Part shown: piece by piece, positions 47,722 to 58,075 of the stretch
Layout: the number at the start of each line of letters is the position of its first letter
Position numbering within the stretch: the first letter of the stretch is position 1
Assembly (NCBI RefSeq): GCF_014653275.1
Contig: NZ_BNAL01000008.1
Coordinates: forward strand, 1 to 64,000
From: Deinococcus piscis
GTDB taxonomy: Bacteria; Deinococcota; Deinococci; Deinococcales; Deinococcaceae
Reading direction: 5' to 3'
Length of the DNA stretch: 64,000 nucleotides
Position numbers and translations under genes: made by a program
Notes under the pieces: generated by a model
Database searches by the model: none
What the model was told of the DNA's origin: nothing
The model's input: the letters and a program-made list of their open reading frames with translations, nothing else

Positions 47722-48802
47722 GTCGGACTCCTCTCAGGGCCAGGCCCAGCGGAACGGTGTATTCAGGGCCTTGGGCTTGCAGCGCCGCATCTTCTACCGC
47801 CAGGGGCACGTGTTCCCAGGGACGCACGATCTCGGTCGGAATCCCCAGTGCTTCGCTGATGGCGTTGTCCAGACCACTCAGCTTGGCACCGCCGCCTGCC
47901 AGCACCAGCTGGTCAATAATCAGGTCGCCGCTTTGCACGCGGTAGAACTCCAGCGAGCGCCGCACTTCGGTGATCAGGTCAATCATGGCCGGGCGCAGTG
48001 CCTCGGCCACGCGGGCGGGGCTGTGCGGCTGTGCGCTGTCCACCGGACTGTTGCCAGGCACCTGATAGCCCAGCTTGAGCGCTTCGGCGGCGCTGAAGTC
48101 CAGGTCGAAGGCACGCTGAAGCGCAGTGGTGAAATCGTCGGCAGCCACGTTGATGTTGCGGGCCATCAGCAGGCGCTCGCCGCGCACCAGACCAATCACC
48201 GAGGAGCTGGCACCGATTTCCAGCGCCAGCACCACTTCTTCAGGGCTGATGGTGCGCTGGCCGATGGCCCGCAGCGCCGCAAAGCTCTTGACATCCACCA
48301 CAGTGGGTTGCAGGCCAGCCATCTGCAAGGTTTCGAGATGGCGGCCTACCACATCGTTGGGCACAGCTGCGATCACGACTTCCATTTGCCCATCTTCGGG
48401 GAGAGTACTGGGATCGTCCAGCACATCAAAGTCCAGCGTCACTTCATCAATGGGGTAGGGAATGTAACGCTCCGCTTCATAGCGAATCACGTCACTGCTC
48501 CGCAGTTCTTTGAGGTCCATGCGCGGGATCATGATGTTGCGGGTCACGGTAGCCTGATTGGGAATGGCTGTGACCACCTGCTTGTGTGTGATGCCGCTGC
48601 GGCTGAGGAGCGAGCGGATTTCGGCGGCGATGGCCTGTGGCTCAACCACGCTGCCGTCCCGCATGGCACCCAGGGGGGTCGGAGTCATGACTGCGTGCTG
48701 CACTGCTGTGCCGCCAGGGGCCAGCGCTACCGCCTTGATAGCGCTGGTCCCGATTTCCAGGCCAAAAGCTGGCCCACCTGATTTACGAAAGTAACTTGTC
48801 AT
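47714..48802 (-). CDS. pilM: PilM, actin-like ATPase of the pilus platform
   Basis: 362 residues from the ATG at 48802. Cytoplasmic FtsA/MreB-like ATPase. Phosphate-1 motif GLEIGTSAIKAV near residue 13, EVVLALEIGASSSVIGLV phosphate-2, and LVLAGGGAKLSGLDNAI adenosine motif. GGAGG 5 nt upstream decides this start over the ATG at 48826. It heads the operon pilM-N-O-PilP-pilQ; a palindrome lies 40 nt upstream in its leader. Confidence 0.95.
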   Translation of the reverse strand: MTSYFRKSGGPAFGLEIGTSAIKAVALAPGGTAVQHAVMTPTPLGAMRDGSVVEPQAIAAEIRSLLSRSGITHKQVVTAIPNQATVTRNIMIPRMDLKELRSSDVIRYEAERYIPYPIDEVTLDFDVLDDPSTLPEDGQMEVVIAAVPNDVVGRHLETLQMAGLQPTVVDVKSFAALRAIGQRTISPEEVVLALEIGASSSVIGLVRGERLLMARNINVAADDFTTALQRAFDLDFSAAEALKLGYQVPGNSPVDSAQPHSPARVAEALRPAMIDLITEVRRSLEFYRVQSGDLIIDQLVLAGGGAKLSGLDNAISEALGIPTEIVRPWEHVPLAVEDAALQAQGPEYTVPLGLALRGVRHG

Positions 48803-48841
48803 CCACCCTCCAAAATTCCTGATCAACCACTGTGAGCTGAG

Positions 48842-48862
48842 TTAGAAACAAGAAGTTTCTAA
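48842..48862. promoter_or_regulatory. Perfect 8-5-8 palindrome in the pil operon leader
   Basis: TTAGAAAC and GTTTCTAA with 5-nt centre, 40 bp upstream of the pilM start. The AT-rich arms stand out from the region. It could be a regulator site or an RNA hairpin. Confidence 0.55.
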
Positions 48863-48963
48863 ACTTTGTGGAAGTATGCCCGGATGCTCCTCACAAAATT
48901 CATTCAAGTGCCGCCTGGACGTGTTCTGTGGCCTAACGCTACTGCCGATCCGTGCTCTCATCA

Positions 48964-48985
48964 CAAAAAAAGGCCCCGCAGGGCG
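48964..48985 (-). terminator. Terminator of the murF-lipoprotein unit
   Basis: On the minus strand GCCC-TGCG-GGGC followed by C and TTTTTTT, 23 nt past the stop at 49008. It separates this unit from the pil operon. Confidence 0.75.
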
Positions 48986-49007
48986 CTGGAGGAATGAGAA
49001 AATTAAG

Positions 49008-49832
49008 CTACGATTTGAGGGCAATCAGCTCCCAGCCGGCAGCCGCTCTCACCAAAATGTAAGTTCTGTTTCCAATCATTCCAAACGCTTCCATCCGTCC
49101 AGGGAGGGAGAGTGGCGTCTGGTCGCCGGGGCGGAAGATTTGACCTCCGCGTAGCTCCAGGCGGTTGAGTGGGGCGTCCAGGGTGGGCACGCGGGTCACC
49201 TCGGCTCCGCCCGGTACGGCCAGCAGGAAATGACTGCCCGCTGCCAGCTTCTCGGAGTGGCCCCGGTCCACCTGCCAGAAGCGGTCCGCCACCAGCGCGT
49301 AGTCGCGCCCGTCGCCGCCTGTCAGTACCTGGGTGGGGCGGCCCAGGGTGCCGGGCATCTCGGCAGCACTGTAGGAGAGGGCACTGCCATCCTCGCGGTA
49401 GATGCGGGTCGAAGACATCGCCACCACCCGGCCTGCGGGGAGGGTTTCGGCTGCGCCGTCTACCGTGACCACCTGGCCCAACGTAGGCAGCGCGGCCCAG
49501 GCCCGTCCCCCGTTCCAGGCCACTGCGCCGGTTGGGGCAGGCCAGCGCGGACAGACGGGCTTCAACTGCGGAAGGCGCGCCACGCAGGCCTGGCGGCCAT
49601 CGCTCCACACGGCCCCTTCTTCCGAAAAAGCGGCCTGTACTTGTGGAGTTGTGGCGGCGGGCAGACGGGTCTCACGCTGCTGAGGACTGGGTGCCCGGGC
49701 ACCTGCAACGGGCGCTGCACTGCCCGCCGGAGCAGGAGCGCAGGCCGAGAGGCCCAGGGTGAGCCCAAGCACATACAGGGCCGTGGCGAGGCGTGAGAGG
49801 GGAGGGATGATTCGGCAGGCGAGCGCAGGCAT
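49008..49832 (-). CDS. Lipoprotein of unknown function
   Basis: 274 residues from the ATG at 49832. Type II signal with lipobox LSAC (LYVLGLTLGLSAC), then an Ala/Pro linker and a beta-rich domain with repeated short units (GGRAWAALPTLGQVVTVDG, GDGRDYALVADRFWQVDRG, RLELRGGQIFRPGDQ) that resemble propeller blades. No named family recognised. It lies 70 bp downstream of murF on the same strand and shares its terminator. A start at 49856 is possible. Confidence 0.7.
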   Translation of the reverse strand: MPALACRIIPPLSRLATALYVLGLTLGLSACAPAPAGSAAPVAGARAPSPQQRETRLPAATTPQVQAAFSEEGAVWSDGRQACVARLPQLKPVCPRWPAPTGAVAWNGGRAWAALPTLGQVVTVDGAAETLPAGRVVAMSSTRIYREDGSALSYSAAEMPGTLGRPTQVLTGGDGRDYALVADRFWQVDRGHSEKLAAGSHFLLAVPGGAEVTRVPTLDAPLNRLELRGGQIFRPGDQTPLSLPGRMEAFGMIGNRTYILVRAAAGWELIALKS

Positions 49833-49902
49833 GCTGCTATTCAAGCAGGGGCCCATGACGCTGCCCTGAGAGCGCCTGGTAGCGACTCTTCTGGGCAGCC
49901 GT

Positions 49903-51228
49903 TCAGGCGAGAGTCTGGTCGGCTGGTGGCTGGTCGCGCCACTCCAGCAGCTCGCGGACCAACGTGTCCAGGCCCACGCCTTCCTGTGCCCGCTCCTCGG
50001 GCGTCATGGAAATGCCCCGGCTGGCCTTGACCAGAATCACGTCGCCGTCGCGCACTTCTGCTTTCAGTGCGGCGGCCAGCTCCGGTACGGTGCGGTAGGC
50101 CTGCTTGCCCAGCACCCCGGCATAAGGCCCTACCCCAAAGCACAGGTCCGCACTTTCGCAGGCGCTGCGGCCCACCTCGGCGTGCAGTTCGGGGGCCGAG
50201 TCGCCCAGTTCCAGCATGGTGCCCAGCACGGCGATGCGGCGGCCCCGGAAGTTCTGTAGGGCGCTCAGTGCGGCCTGCACCGCCAGCGGGCTGGCATTGT
50301 AGGCGTCGTCAATGACGGTATAGCGGCCCGAATGAATCTGGTAGCGGCCACTGGGCACCTGCACCTGCTCGACGCGTCCGATGGCGTCGGCCAGCGGGAG
50401 GCCGTGACTTTCGGCCAGATACAGGCCCAGCACAGCCGCTTCGGCCTGCACCTGGGCCGCCCCAACCAGATGGACCGCGTGACCACTGTAAGTAAAGTCG
50501 GCTCCCTGCTCGGTCACACGCAGGTCTTGCCCGCTGTGCTGCACCGGCAGGTCCAGGGTCGAAAACCCGTAGATGTCCTGCTCTGGGAACCAGGCCCGCG
50601 CCTGACTGCCCACCAGGGCGCGTGGAGCGTGCAGAATTTGGCCCTTTTCGTGGGCAATCACTTCCAGGCTGCCCAGCCGCTCCAGATGCGCGGCCCCGAT
50701 AGAGGTGACCACGCCCACATCGGGGCGGACCAGGGCGTTCAGTTGGTCCATTTCCCCAACCCGGTCAATGCCCATTTCGATCACCAGTGGGCGGCCTGAG
50801 GCTCCAAACTCAATCAGAAAGCAGGCGATGGCCGGTAAGGTGTTGTACACCGGCATGTAGTGGGCGTTGAGCGCCGCCGCCACATATGACTTGGTGGTGG
50901 TCTTGCCGACGCTGCCGGTAATGCCTACGACCAGCGGATTCTTGGCCCGCTCCTGCTGCGCCCAGGCGGTCAGGGCAGCCAGCGAGTCCCCGACCTCTAC
51001 CGTGCGTGGCAGCCGACTCGCGGCCCCCGGCAGGTCGGTCAGCACGAAGGGGGCCCCCCGTTCCAGCGCCGCTTCGATGTACCGGTTGCCATGCTCTTTT
51101 TCGCCGGGCAGGGCCACAAAGGCCGTCTCGGCGTCCGCTTCACGGGAATCCCAGGTCAGACGGACCGCGGGGCGTGCCTGCGGGTGGACGGTGGCGTGGA
51201 AAGGCAAGGGGCCATGAGGGCTCAACAT
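49903..51228 (-). CDS. murF: MurF, UDP-MurNAc-tripeptide-D-Ala-D-Ala ligase
   Basis: 441 residues from the ATG at 51228. Adds the D-Ala-D-Ala (or analogous) dipeptide in peptidoglycan synthesis. ATP motif GITGSVGKTTTKSYVAAAL, IEMGIDRVGEMD, TSIGAAHLERLGSLE, and VIDDAYNASPLAVQAAL. The first domain is short, with DSREADAETAFVALPGE. TAGGCT 7 nt upstream decides the start. D-cycloserine-type genes and other mur genes are not adjacent. Confidence 0.95.
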   Translation of the reverse strand: MLSPHGPLPFHATVHPQARPAVRLTWDSREADAETAFVALPGEKEHGNRYIEAALERGAPFVLTDLPGAASRLPRTVEVGDSLAALTAWAQQERAKNPLVVGITGSVGKTTTKSYVAAALNAHYMPVYNTLPAIACFLIEFGASGRPLVIEMGIDRVGEMDQLNALVRPDVGVVTSIGAAHLERLGSLEVIAHEKGQILHAPRALVGSQARAWFPEQDIYGFSTLDLPVQHSGQDLRVTEQGADFTYSGHAVHLVGAAQVQAEAAVLGLYLAESHGLPLADAIGRVEQVQVPSGRYQIHSGRYTVIDDAYNASPLAVQAALSALQNFRGRRIAVLGTMLELGDSAPELHAEVGRSACESADLCFGVGPYAGVLGKQAYRTVPELAAALKAEVRDGDVILVKASRGISMTPEERAQEGVGLDTLVRELLEWRDQPPADQTLA

Positions 51229-51235
51229 CCCCTGG

Positions 51236-51241
51236 AGCCTA
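51236..51241 (-). promoter_or_regulatory. Leaderless -10 element of murF
   Basis: TAGGCT on the minus strand, 7 nt before the ATG at 51228. Confidence 0.6.
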
Positions 51242-51288
51242 GCAAAAGGCTGCAGGCAATAAAGCAAGTTTCGGGCGGTTCTTGCCTG

Positions 51289-51326
51289 GGACAGAGCAGC
51301 GGGGCCGCCGGGACGCTGCTCTGTCC
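51289..51326 (-). terminator. Strong hairpin after the asp23-fakA operon
   Basis: Perfect 12-bp arms GGACAGAGCAGC and GCTGCTCTGTCC with a 14-nt GC-rich loop, 58 nt beyond the fakA stop. No T-run on either strand, so it may work with Rho or as an RNA end-stabiliser. Confidence 0.65.
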
Positions 51327-51384
51327 TGATGGCCCCGCAGAGGGCTGAATCCTACCCCTCTCTGGATGTTGCGCCCCGTCAGTG

Positions 51385-52975
<1,591 letters not shown>

Positions 52976-52983
<8 letters not shown>

Positions 52984-53362
52984 GGCTGACCCCCACCACA
53001 TTGACCCTGACTTCTTGCAGGTCAATTCCCGCGTGGTGGCGCACGATATGCCGCACCCGGTCTTCGATGTTCTGCGCCACCGTCGGAATGCTGACGCCGT
53101 ACGCCACGATCACATTCACCTCGGCCCAGTAGGGCGCGTCCGCGTCTGGCTTTTCCTTGCGGCCCCTGGCCTGCGCCTTGTTGCCCCGGTGAATGGTCAC
53201 GCCGTCCTTGACCTGCGAGCGGCCCAGCGCCTTGGTGATGCCTTCTTTGAGGTTCACCGGAGCCATGCCCACCACACCGGGAATCTCGTGTGCGGTCAGC
53301 CCAATCAGGGACGCCAGCGCCCCATCGGTGATCTGAATACTGCCTTTGGTTGCCTTGCTCAT
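52976..53362 (-). CDS. Asp23/Gls24 family envelope stress protein
   Basis: 128 residues from the ATG at 53362. Asp23 fold: GSIQITDGALASLIGLTAHEIPGVVGM, VNVIVAYGVSIPTVAQNIEDRVRHIV and DLQEVRVNVVGV. Members are linked to the membrane or alkaline/envelope stress and are typically encoded just before fakA, as here. TATACT lies 11 nt upstream. The 192-codon upstream extension is a shadow frame. Confidence 0.92.
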
Positions 53363-53484
53363 GAGTAGGGCCGAGTATAGGACCTGTGGCCGGGCGGATG
53401 TGCGGGGCCGCGTGGGTGGCCGCCCCCTTTTGCTGTACTGCGCACGTTGCCGCGTTGCTGGGCCAGTTCGGGGCTGCGTGCCGC

Positions 53485-53490
53485 TAGCAT
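53485..53490 (+). promoter_or_regulatory. Leaderless -10 element of the molybdopterin oxidoreductase gene
   Basis: TAGCAT, 7 nt before the ATG at 53498. Confidence 0.6.
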
Positions 53491-53497
53491 TTACCGC

Positions 53498-54103
53498 ATG
53501 AGCCGCCGCAAGCACTTTGCTGACCCGCCACCCGAACTGGCCGCCCGCTTTCCGCCCCGCCAGCGGCTGGCGCTGGGGTTCCCTACCCTGACCGCTGCGC
53601 CCCCGCCAGAGCCGCTGCCAGCGCGTGAAGACTGGACCCTGCGTATTTTTGGGCTGGCCGGGGACCAGACCCTCACCTGGGCCGAGTTGCTGGCGCTGCC
53701 CCAGAGCACGCTGACGCTGGATATTCACTGCGTGACCCACTGGTCCAAGCTGGACACCGTGTGGCAGGGGATACGCACCCGTGACCTGCTCGACGCGCTG
53801 GACATCGCTCCAGGGGCTACGCATGTCATGGCCCACGCGCTGGGCGATTACAGCGCGGCGCTCCCCCTGGCGGACTGGCGCAGGGACGACCTGTTGCTGG
53901 CACATACCTATGCGGGCGAACCCCTGGCAGAAAAACACGGCGGCCCGCTACGCCTGGTCGCGCCACACCGCTACTTCTGGAAGTCGGTCAAGTGGCTCGA
54001 AGGGCTGGAATTCATGGACCGTGACCGTCCCGGCTACTGGGAAGCGCGCGGCTACCATCACCGGGGCGACCCTTGGCAGAGTGAGCGCTGGGAGAGCGAC
54101 TGA
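53498..54103 (+). CDS. Cytoplasmic sulfite-oxidase-fold molybdopterin protein (MsrP/YuiH-like)
   Basis: 201 residues. SUOX-fold: TLRIFGLAGDQTLTWAELLALPQ, the Moco-ligating Cys in DIHCVTHWSKLDTVWQGI, and KHGGPLRLVAPHRYFWKSVKWLEGLEF. In E. coli MsrP the related protein repairs periplasmic methionine sulfoxide; here no Tat or Sec signal is present, so it is cytoplasmic like other YuiH-type proteins and its substrate is unknown. The ATG at 53498 is fixed by the promoter; no membrane partner (MsrQ) is adjacent. Confidence 0.87.
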   Translation: MSRRKHFADPPPELAARFPPRQRLALGFPTLTAAPPPEPLPAREDWTLRIFGLAGDQTLTWAELLALPQSTLTLDIHCVTHWSKLDTVWQGIRTRDLLDALDIAPGATHVMAHALGDYSAALPLADWRRDDLLLAHTYAGEPLAEKHGGPLRLVAPHRYFWKSVKWLEGLEFMDRDRPGYWEARGYHHRGDPWQSERWESD

Positions 54104-54132
54104 GCGCTGGAAAGGCTGCCAAACTAGAAGCC

Positions 54133-54696
54133 ATGACTTCCGACTTTTCCGCCCCAGAGCGCACCCCTGAAGGCTACTTCGTGCCCGACGTGCTGGCACC
54201 GGGCCTGACGCTGGTGCTGGTGGGCACCGCGCCCAGCAAGCGCTCGGCGGCGGCGCGGGCCTACTACGCCAACCCGCAGAATAAATTCTGGCGCACGCTG
54301 CACGCAGTGGGCCTGACGCCCCGGCTGCTCGCCCCCACCGAATTCCCTCTGCTTCCCGAATACGGCATCGGCCTGACTGACGTGGCCAAGCGGCACAGTG
54401 GAGTAGACGCCGCCCTGCCTGCCGAAGCCTGGGCCCCAGACGAACTGCGAGCCAAAGTGCGGCAGTGGCGGCCCCGCATCGTGGCCTTTACGTCCAAGCG
54501 CGGCGCGTCTGAGACGCTGGGCCTGCCCACTGGGCGGCTGCCCTACGGACGGCAGGTCATGGACCTGGAAGGCGCAGAGCTGTGGGTGCTGCCCTCAACC
54601 AGCCCGCTGGGGCACAACCACTTCAGCCTGGAGCCGTGGCAGCTCCTGGCGGAGCGCGTGGCAGAGCTAAGGGCGACTCCGCCCTCAGTCCCTTAG
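54133..54696 (+). CDS. mug: Mug-type G/U mismatch uracil-DNA glycosylase
   Basis: 187 residues. DNA repair enzyme that removes uracil, especially from G:U pairs. Motif 1 reads GTAPSKRSAAARAYYANPQNKFW (in Mug proteins GINPG; the deinococcal type has this variant), then GIGLTDVAKRHSGVDAAL with two Asp (residues 83 and 92, one of which should be the catalytic Asp known in the D. radiodurans enzyme), and motif 2 PSTSPLGHNHFSLEPW. It sits between the oxidoreductase and osmC. Confidence 0.9.
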   Translation: MTSDFSAPERTPEGYFVPDVLAPGLTLVLVGTAPSKRSAAARAYYANPQNKFWRTLHAVGLTPRLLAPTEFPLLPEYGIGLTDVAKRHSGVDAALPAEAWAPDELRAKVRQWRPRIVAFTSKRGASETLGLPTGRLPYGRQVMDLEGAELWVLPSTSPLGHNHFSLEPWQLLAERVAELRATPPSVP

Positions 54697-54709
54697 ACCT
54701 TTCGACCCT

Positions 54710-54715
54710 TAGACT
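54710..54715 (+). promoter_or_regulatory. Leaderless -10 element of osmC
   Basis: TAGACT, 7 nt before the ATG at 54723. Confidence 0.6.
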
Positions 54716-54722
54716 GGCAACC

Positions 54723-55142
54723 ATGGCAACGACCAAGACGATGAAGATTGACTGGCTGGGCGAACAGCGCTATGTGGGCCGTAGCGAGAACGGCCAGCAG
54801 CTCCTGATTGACAACTCGGCCAACAAGGTGGGCGTCTCCCCGATGGACGCCCTGCTGGGGGCGCTGGGCACCTGCACTGCTTACGACGTGGTGGGCATCA
54901 TGGCCAAGCGCAAGACTCCGCTGAGCACCTACCGCATCGAGGTGGAAGGCGAGCGGGCTGACACGACTCCCGCCCGCTACACCCGCATCACCGTGCGGCA
55001 CATTGCAGGCGGCGCGGGCGTGACGCTGGAGCAACTGGAAAAAGCTGCCCACCTCAGCCACGAGAAATACTGCTCGGTAGCGGCCAGCCTGAACGCTGAG
55101 ATTGTGCTGGACGTGCGCTTGGCCGAGAGTTCGGAAAGCTAA
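54723..55142 (+). CDS. OsmC/Ohr-family peroxide-reducing protein
   Basis: 139 residues from the ATG at 54723. Thiol peroxidase fold of the OsmC/YhfA type: SPMDALLGALGTCTAYDV with the first reactive Cys and HLSHEKYCSVAASLNAEI with the second. It reduces organic peroxides in the cytoplasm. The longer frame from 54582 lies in mug. It fits the repair and redox neighbours (mug, bcp). Confidence 0.92.
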   Translation: MATTKTMKIDWLGEQRYVGRSENGQQLLIDNSANKVGVSPMDALLGALGTCTAYDVVGIMAKRKTPLSTYRIEVEGERADTTPARYTRITVRHIAGGAGVTLEQLEKAAHLSHEKYCSVAASLNAEIVLDVRLAESSES

Positions 55143-55149
55143 GCAGGCA

Positions 55150-55590
55150 TTGAGAGCCAAGCGGCGCTCCATCTGGCTCCTGCCTGTGTCGCTGGCCTGG
55201 GCCTGGGCTGTGCTACCGCCAGTCACGGTGCGCTGGACCAAGCGGGTGAGTCTGCCGTATGTAGAAAGCGGCGAGACGGTTCACCACCAATACGGTTTCC
55301 CTTTTGCCAACCGTGCAGATATGGAGTGGGTCAGCCACAGTCAGGCTTGGTTCGCTGTCCCACTGGCCCTGAATTGCCTGTTTTGGTTGGCTGTGTTTGG
55401 GGTGGTGGCCGGGCTGCTGAGAAAGTGGGCACCGCCGCGCTGGTTGGTGCGGCTGACCTGGGCTTGGGCGATGTGGATGGCGCTCAGCTTATGGGGCACC
55501 ATCATGCTGGATGACCACTTCATTACTCCGCCGCCTGTGCTGGAAGATAAGGGTCACACCGTCTGTTTTTTCTTTCAGCCTTGTGTCTGA
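55150..55590 (+). CDS. Small membrane protein of unknown function
   Basis: About 146 residues from a TTG at 55150, 7 bp after osmC. Three membrane helices (VSLAWAWAVLPPV, LALNCLFWLAVFGVVAGLL, WAWAMWMALSLWGTIML), Trp-rich. An open frame also extends upstream to 55102 inside osmC. No family recognised and no canonical start near, so the start is uncertain. No terminator seen after it. Confidence 0.55.
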   Translation: MRAKRRSIWLLPVSLAWAWAVLPPVTVRWTKRVSLPYVESGETVHHQYGFPFANRADMEWVSHSQAWFAVPLALNCLFWLAVFGVVAGLLRKWAPPRWLVRLTWAWAMWMALSLWGTIMLDDHFITPPPVLEDKGHTVCFFFQPCV

Positions 55591-55615
55591 AGTGACCCTT
55601 CTTTAATCCCAGCTC

Positions 55616-56212
55616 TTAATCCCACCGTGTCCTGACCCCGCCCCGGCGCAGCAGCTCCAGCGTTTGCCCCAGCGGTAGGCCCACCACGTTGCTGTAGTCG
55701 CCTGCTATGCCCTGTACCAGCGCCATGCCCAGGCCCTGAATGCCGTAGCCGCCTGCTTTGTCCAGCCCTTCACCGCTGGCGGCGTAGTGCGCGGTTTCCG
55801 CAGGGGAGAGGGCACGAAACGTCACGGCAGTGGTTTCGGAGGCGCTCAGGGTCTGTCCGCCCACGACCAGGCACAGGCCAGTGGTGACGTGGTGCGTTTT
55901 GCCGCTCAGAAGCGCCGTAAATTCGCGGTTTTCGGCCTCATCGGCGGGTTTGCCCAGCAGTCTGCCCCCCAGCGCCACCACCGTATCGGCCCCCAGCACG
56001 GCGCGGCCAGGGTGGGCAGCGGCGACAGCCTCGGCTTTGCGCTGCGCCAGTTTCACGGCCAGGCGGACAGGGTCGGTTACAGCGCTGGACTCGTCCACGT
56101 CGCTTACCACGACTTCAAAGTCGTCCAGGAGGTGTGCCAGCAGTTCACGGCGGCGCGGACTGCCTGAGGCAAGGATGAGGGCGGAGCAGGCAGAGGTGGT
56201 GAGCTTGGTCAT
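55616..56212 (-). CDS. maf: Maf-like nucleoside triphosphate pyrophosphatase
   Basis: 198 residues from the ATG at 56212. Hydrolyses non-canonical or modified dNTP/UTP/dTTP and can delay septation. Signatures: LILASGSPRRRELL, the conserved DVDES, VLGADTVVALGGRLLGKP, and DKAGGYGIQGLGMALVQGI. It overlaps the upstream gene (ATGA). The operon is deoC, a small hypothetical gene, maf, all with nucleotide links. Confidence 0.94.
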   Translation of the reverse strand: MTKLTTSACSALILASGSPRRRELLAHLLDDFEVVVSDVDESSAVTDPVRLAVKLAQRKAEAVAAAHPGRAVLGADTVVALGGRLLGKPADEAENREFTALLSGKTHHVTTGLCLVVGGQTLSASETTAVTFRALSPAETAHYAASGEGLDKAGGYGIQGLGMALVQGIAGDYSNVVGLPLGQTLELLRRGGVRTRWD

Positions 56213-56718
56213 GCCTGCCAGGGTAAAGCCAGCAGTCCTGGCCAGTCCTCCCGCCGCAGCCAGACCAGGCGGTCTGCGCCGTCCTCCCCCAGCAGGCGCA
56301 GCAGCACCCCGCCCCGCCCCACGCTCAGCACTTCGGCAGGTTGAGCCGCAGGCCACAGGTGAAGCTCTGCCCCCGCCTGCACTTGGCGATCAGGCGACGT
56401 GTAGGCATCAAAGCCGCCAGTCTGCCTGGCCTGCAACCACAGCGGGCGGGCGGTCAGGCCCAGTTGCCCGGCAGCGGGCGGCGCTGAGGCTGGTCCGCGC
56501 CGCTGCCATTTCGGGCGCAGTAGCGCAGCCACCTGCGCGGGCGGCACGCCCAGCACCCGTGCCAGTCGCTCGGCAGGCCAGCCCTCGAACAGCCGCGCCT
56601 GGGCCTGAGCGCGGGCGTCCCAGGGCCAGCCCAGCAGCGGCCAGAGGAGCGGCCCATGTTTGTGGGCGCTGAAGGTAGGACTGACAAAAGTGATGGTTGG
56701 TGGTTCCGCTGCGCTCAT
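56209..56718 (-). CDS. Hypothetical protein between deoC and maf
   Basis: About 169 residues from the ATG at 56718. Pro- and Trp-rich (GPLLWPLLGWPWDARAQ, ALLRPKWQRR), with a C-terminal beta-like segment (GGVLLRLLGEDGADRLVWLRREDWPGLL). No family recognised. It overlaps maf, so it is translated. Its high GC and unusual composition make the exact start uncertain; a start at 56799 is possible. Confidence 0.6.
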   Translation of the reverse strand: MSAAEPPTITFVSPTFSAHKHGPLLWPLLGWPWDARAQAQARLFEGWPAERLARVLGVPPAQVAALLRPKWQRRGPASAPPAAGQLGLTARPLWLQARQTGGFDAYTSPDRQVQAGAELHLWPAAQPAEVLSVGRGGVLLRLLGEDGADRLVWLRREDWPGLLALPWQA

Positions 56719-56808
56719 GGTTGCTGGTGCGGTTGAAGGGGCAAAACTGTGCAGGCTACGCAGGCAAAGGAATGTTCCCTGGATTGCTCCGCCGACCATC
56801 AGCCCTGA

Positions 56809-57477
56809 TCAGTAGGCCGTTTCGTTCTCCCCGCTCGTGACCAGGCCTATGCCGCCGCTGGTGCCCAGGCGTGCCGCGCCAGCGCTGATCATGGCCTGGG
56901 CGTCTTCGGGGCTCCGCACGCCGCCTGCGGCCTTGATCTGGGCGCGGCCTGCAATCACTTCGCGCATCAGTTCCACGTCGGCCACGGTGGCCCCGCCGGT
57001 AGAAAAACCGGTAGAGGTCTTGACGAAATCGGCCCCGGCATTCACGGCGGCTTCGGTGGCGCGGCGTTTCTGGTCTTCGTCCAGCAGGGCGGTTTCGATA
57101 ATCACTTTCAGCACCTGCCCCGGAACGGCCCGGCGCACGGCTTCAATGTCGGCCTGCACTGTGTCCCAGTCGCCCGCGCGGGCTGCCCCGATGTGAATCA
57201 CCATGTCCACCTCGTCGGCTCCAGCTTCGGCGCTCAAGCGGGCCTCGGCGGCTTTCTGGTCGCTGGAGACAGCCCCCAGCGGAAACCCGCACACGGTCGC
57301 CACCTTCACGCCGCTACCGGCCAGTTCTTCGGCGGCCAGGCGCACGTACACTGGATTCACGCACACGGCAGCAAAGCTGTGTTCGCGCGCTTCGGCACAC
57401 AGGCGGCGGATATCGTCGGGCGTGGCCTCGGCTTTGAGCAGGGTGTGGTCAATGTAAGCGGCCAGGGGATGGGTCAT
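56809..57477 (-). CDS. deoC: Deoxyribose-phosphate aldolase
   Basis: 222 residues from the ATG at 57477. Cleaves 2-deoxyribose-5-phosphate into glyceraldehyde-3-phosphate and acetaldehyde. Signatures: YIDHTLLKAEATPDDI, VCVNPVYV, EVDMVIHIGAARAGDW, and the Schiff-base Lys in FVKTSTGFSTGG. TACAAT 7 nt upstream selects 57477 over 57486. Confidence 0.95.
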   Translation of the reverse strand: MTHPLAAYIDHTLLKAEATPDDIRRLCAEAREHSFAAVCVNPVYVRLAAEELAGSGVKVATVCGFPLGAVSSDQKAAEARLSAEAGADEVDMVIHIGAARAGDWDTVQADIEAVRRAVPGQVLKVIIETALLDEDQKRRATEAAVNAGADFVKTSTGFSTGGATVADVELMREVIAGRAQIKAAGGVRSPEDAQAMISAGAARLGTSGGIGLVTSGENETAY

Positions 57478-57484
57478 GGAAAGC

Positions 57485-57490
57485 ATTGTA
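57485..57490 (-). promoter_or_regulatory. Leaderless -10 element of deoC
   Basis: TACAAT on the minus strand, 7 nt before the ATG at 57477. Confidence 0.6.
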
Positions 57491-57579
57491 GATGGTGGAT
57501 AGTTCTGCCTGCGGCTGATGGTTGGTGGAGAACACGTGGCTCTATCGCTGGCTGCATCAACCGTCTCCCATCAACGATT

Positions 57580-57585
57580 TACACT
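57580..57585 (+). promoter_or_regulatory. Leaderless -10 element of bcp
   Basis: TACACT, 7 nt before the ATG at 57593. Confidence 0.6.
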
Positions 57586-57592
57586 GTCACCC

Positions 57593-58071
<479 letters not shown>

Positions 58072-58075
<4 letters not shown>

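Noticed and set aside
47636..48781. 381-codon plus-strand frame across pilM
   Set aside because: Antisense of pilM with shadow composition.
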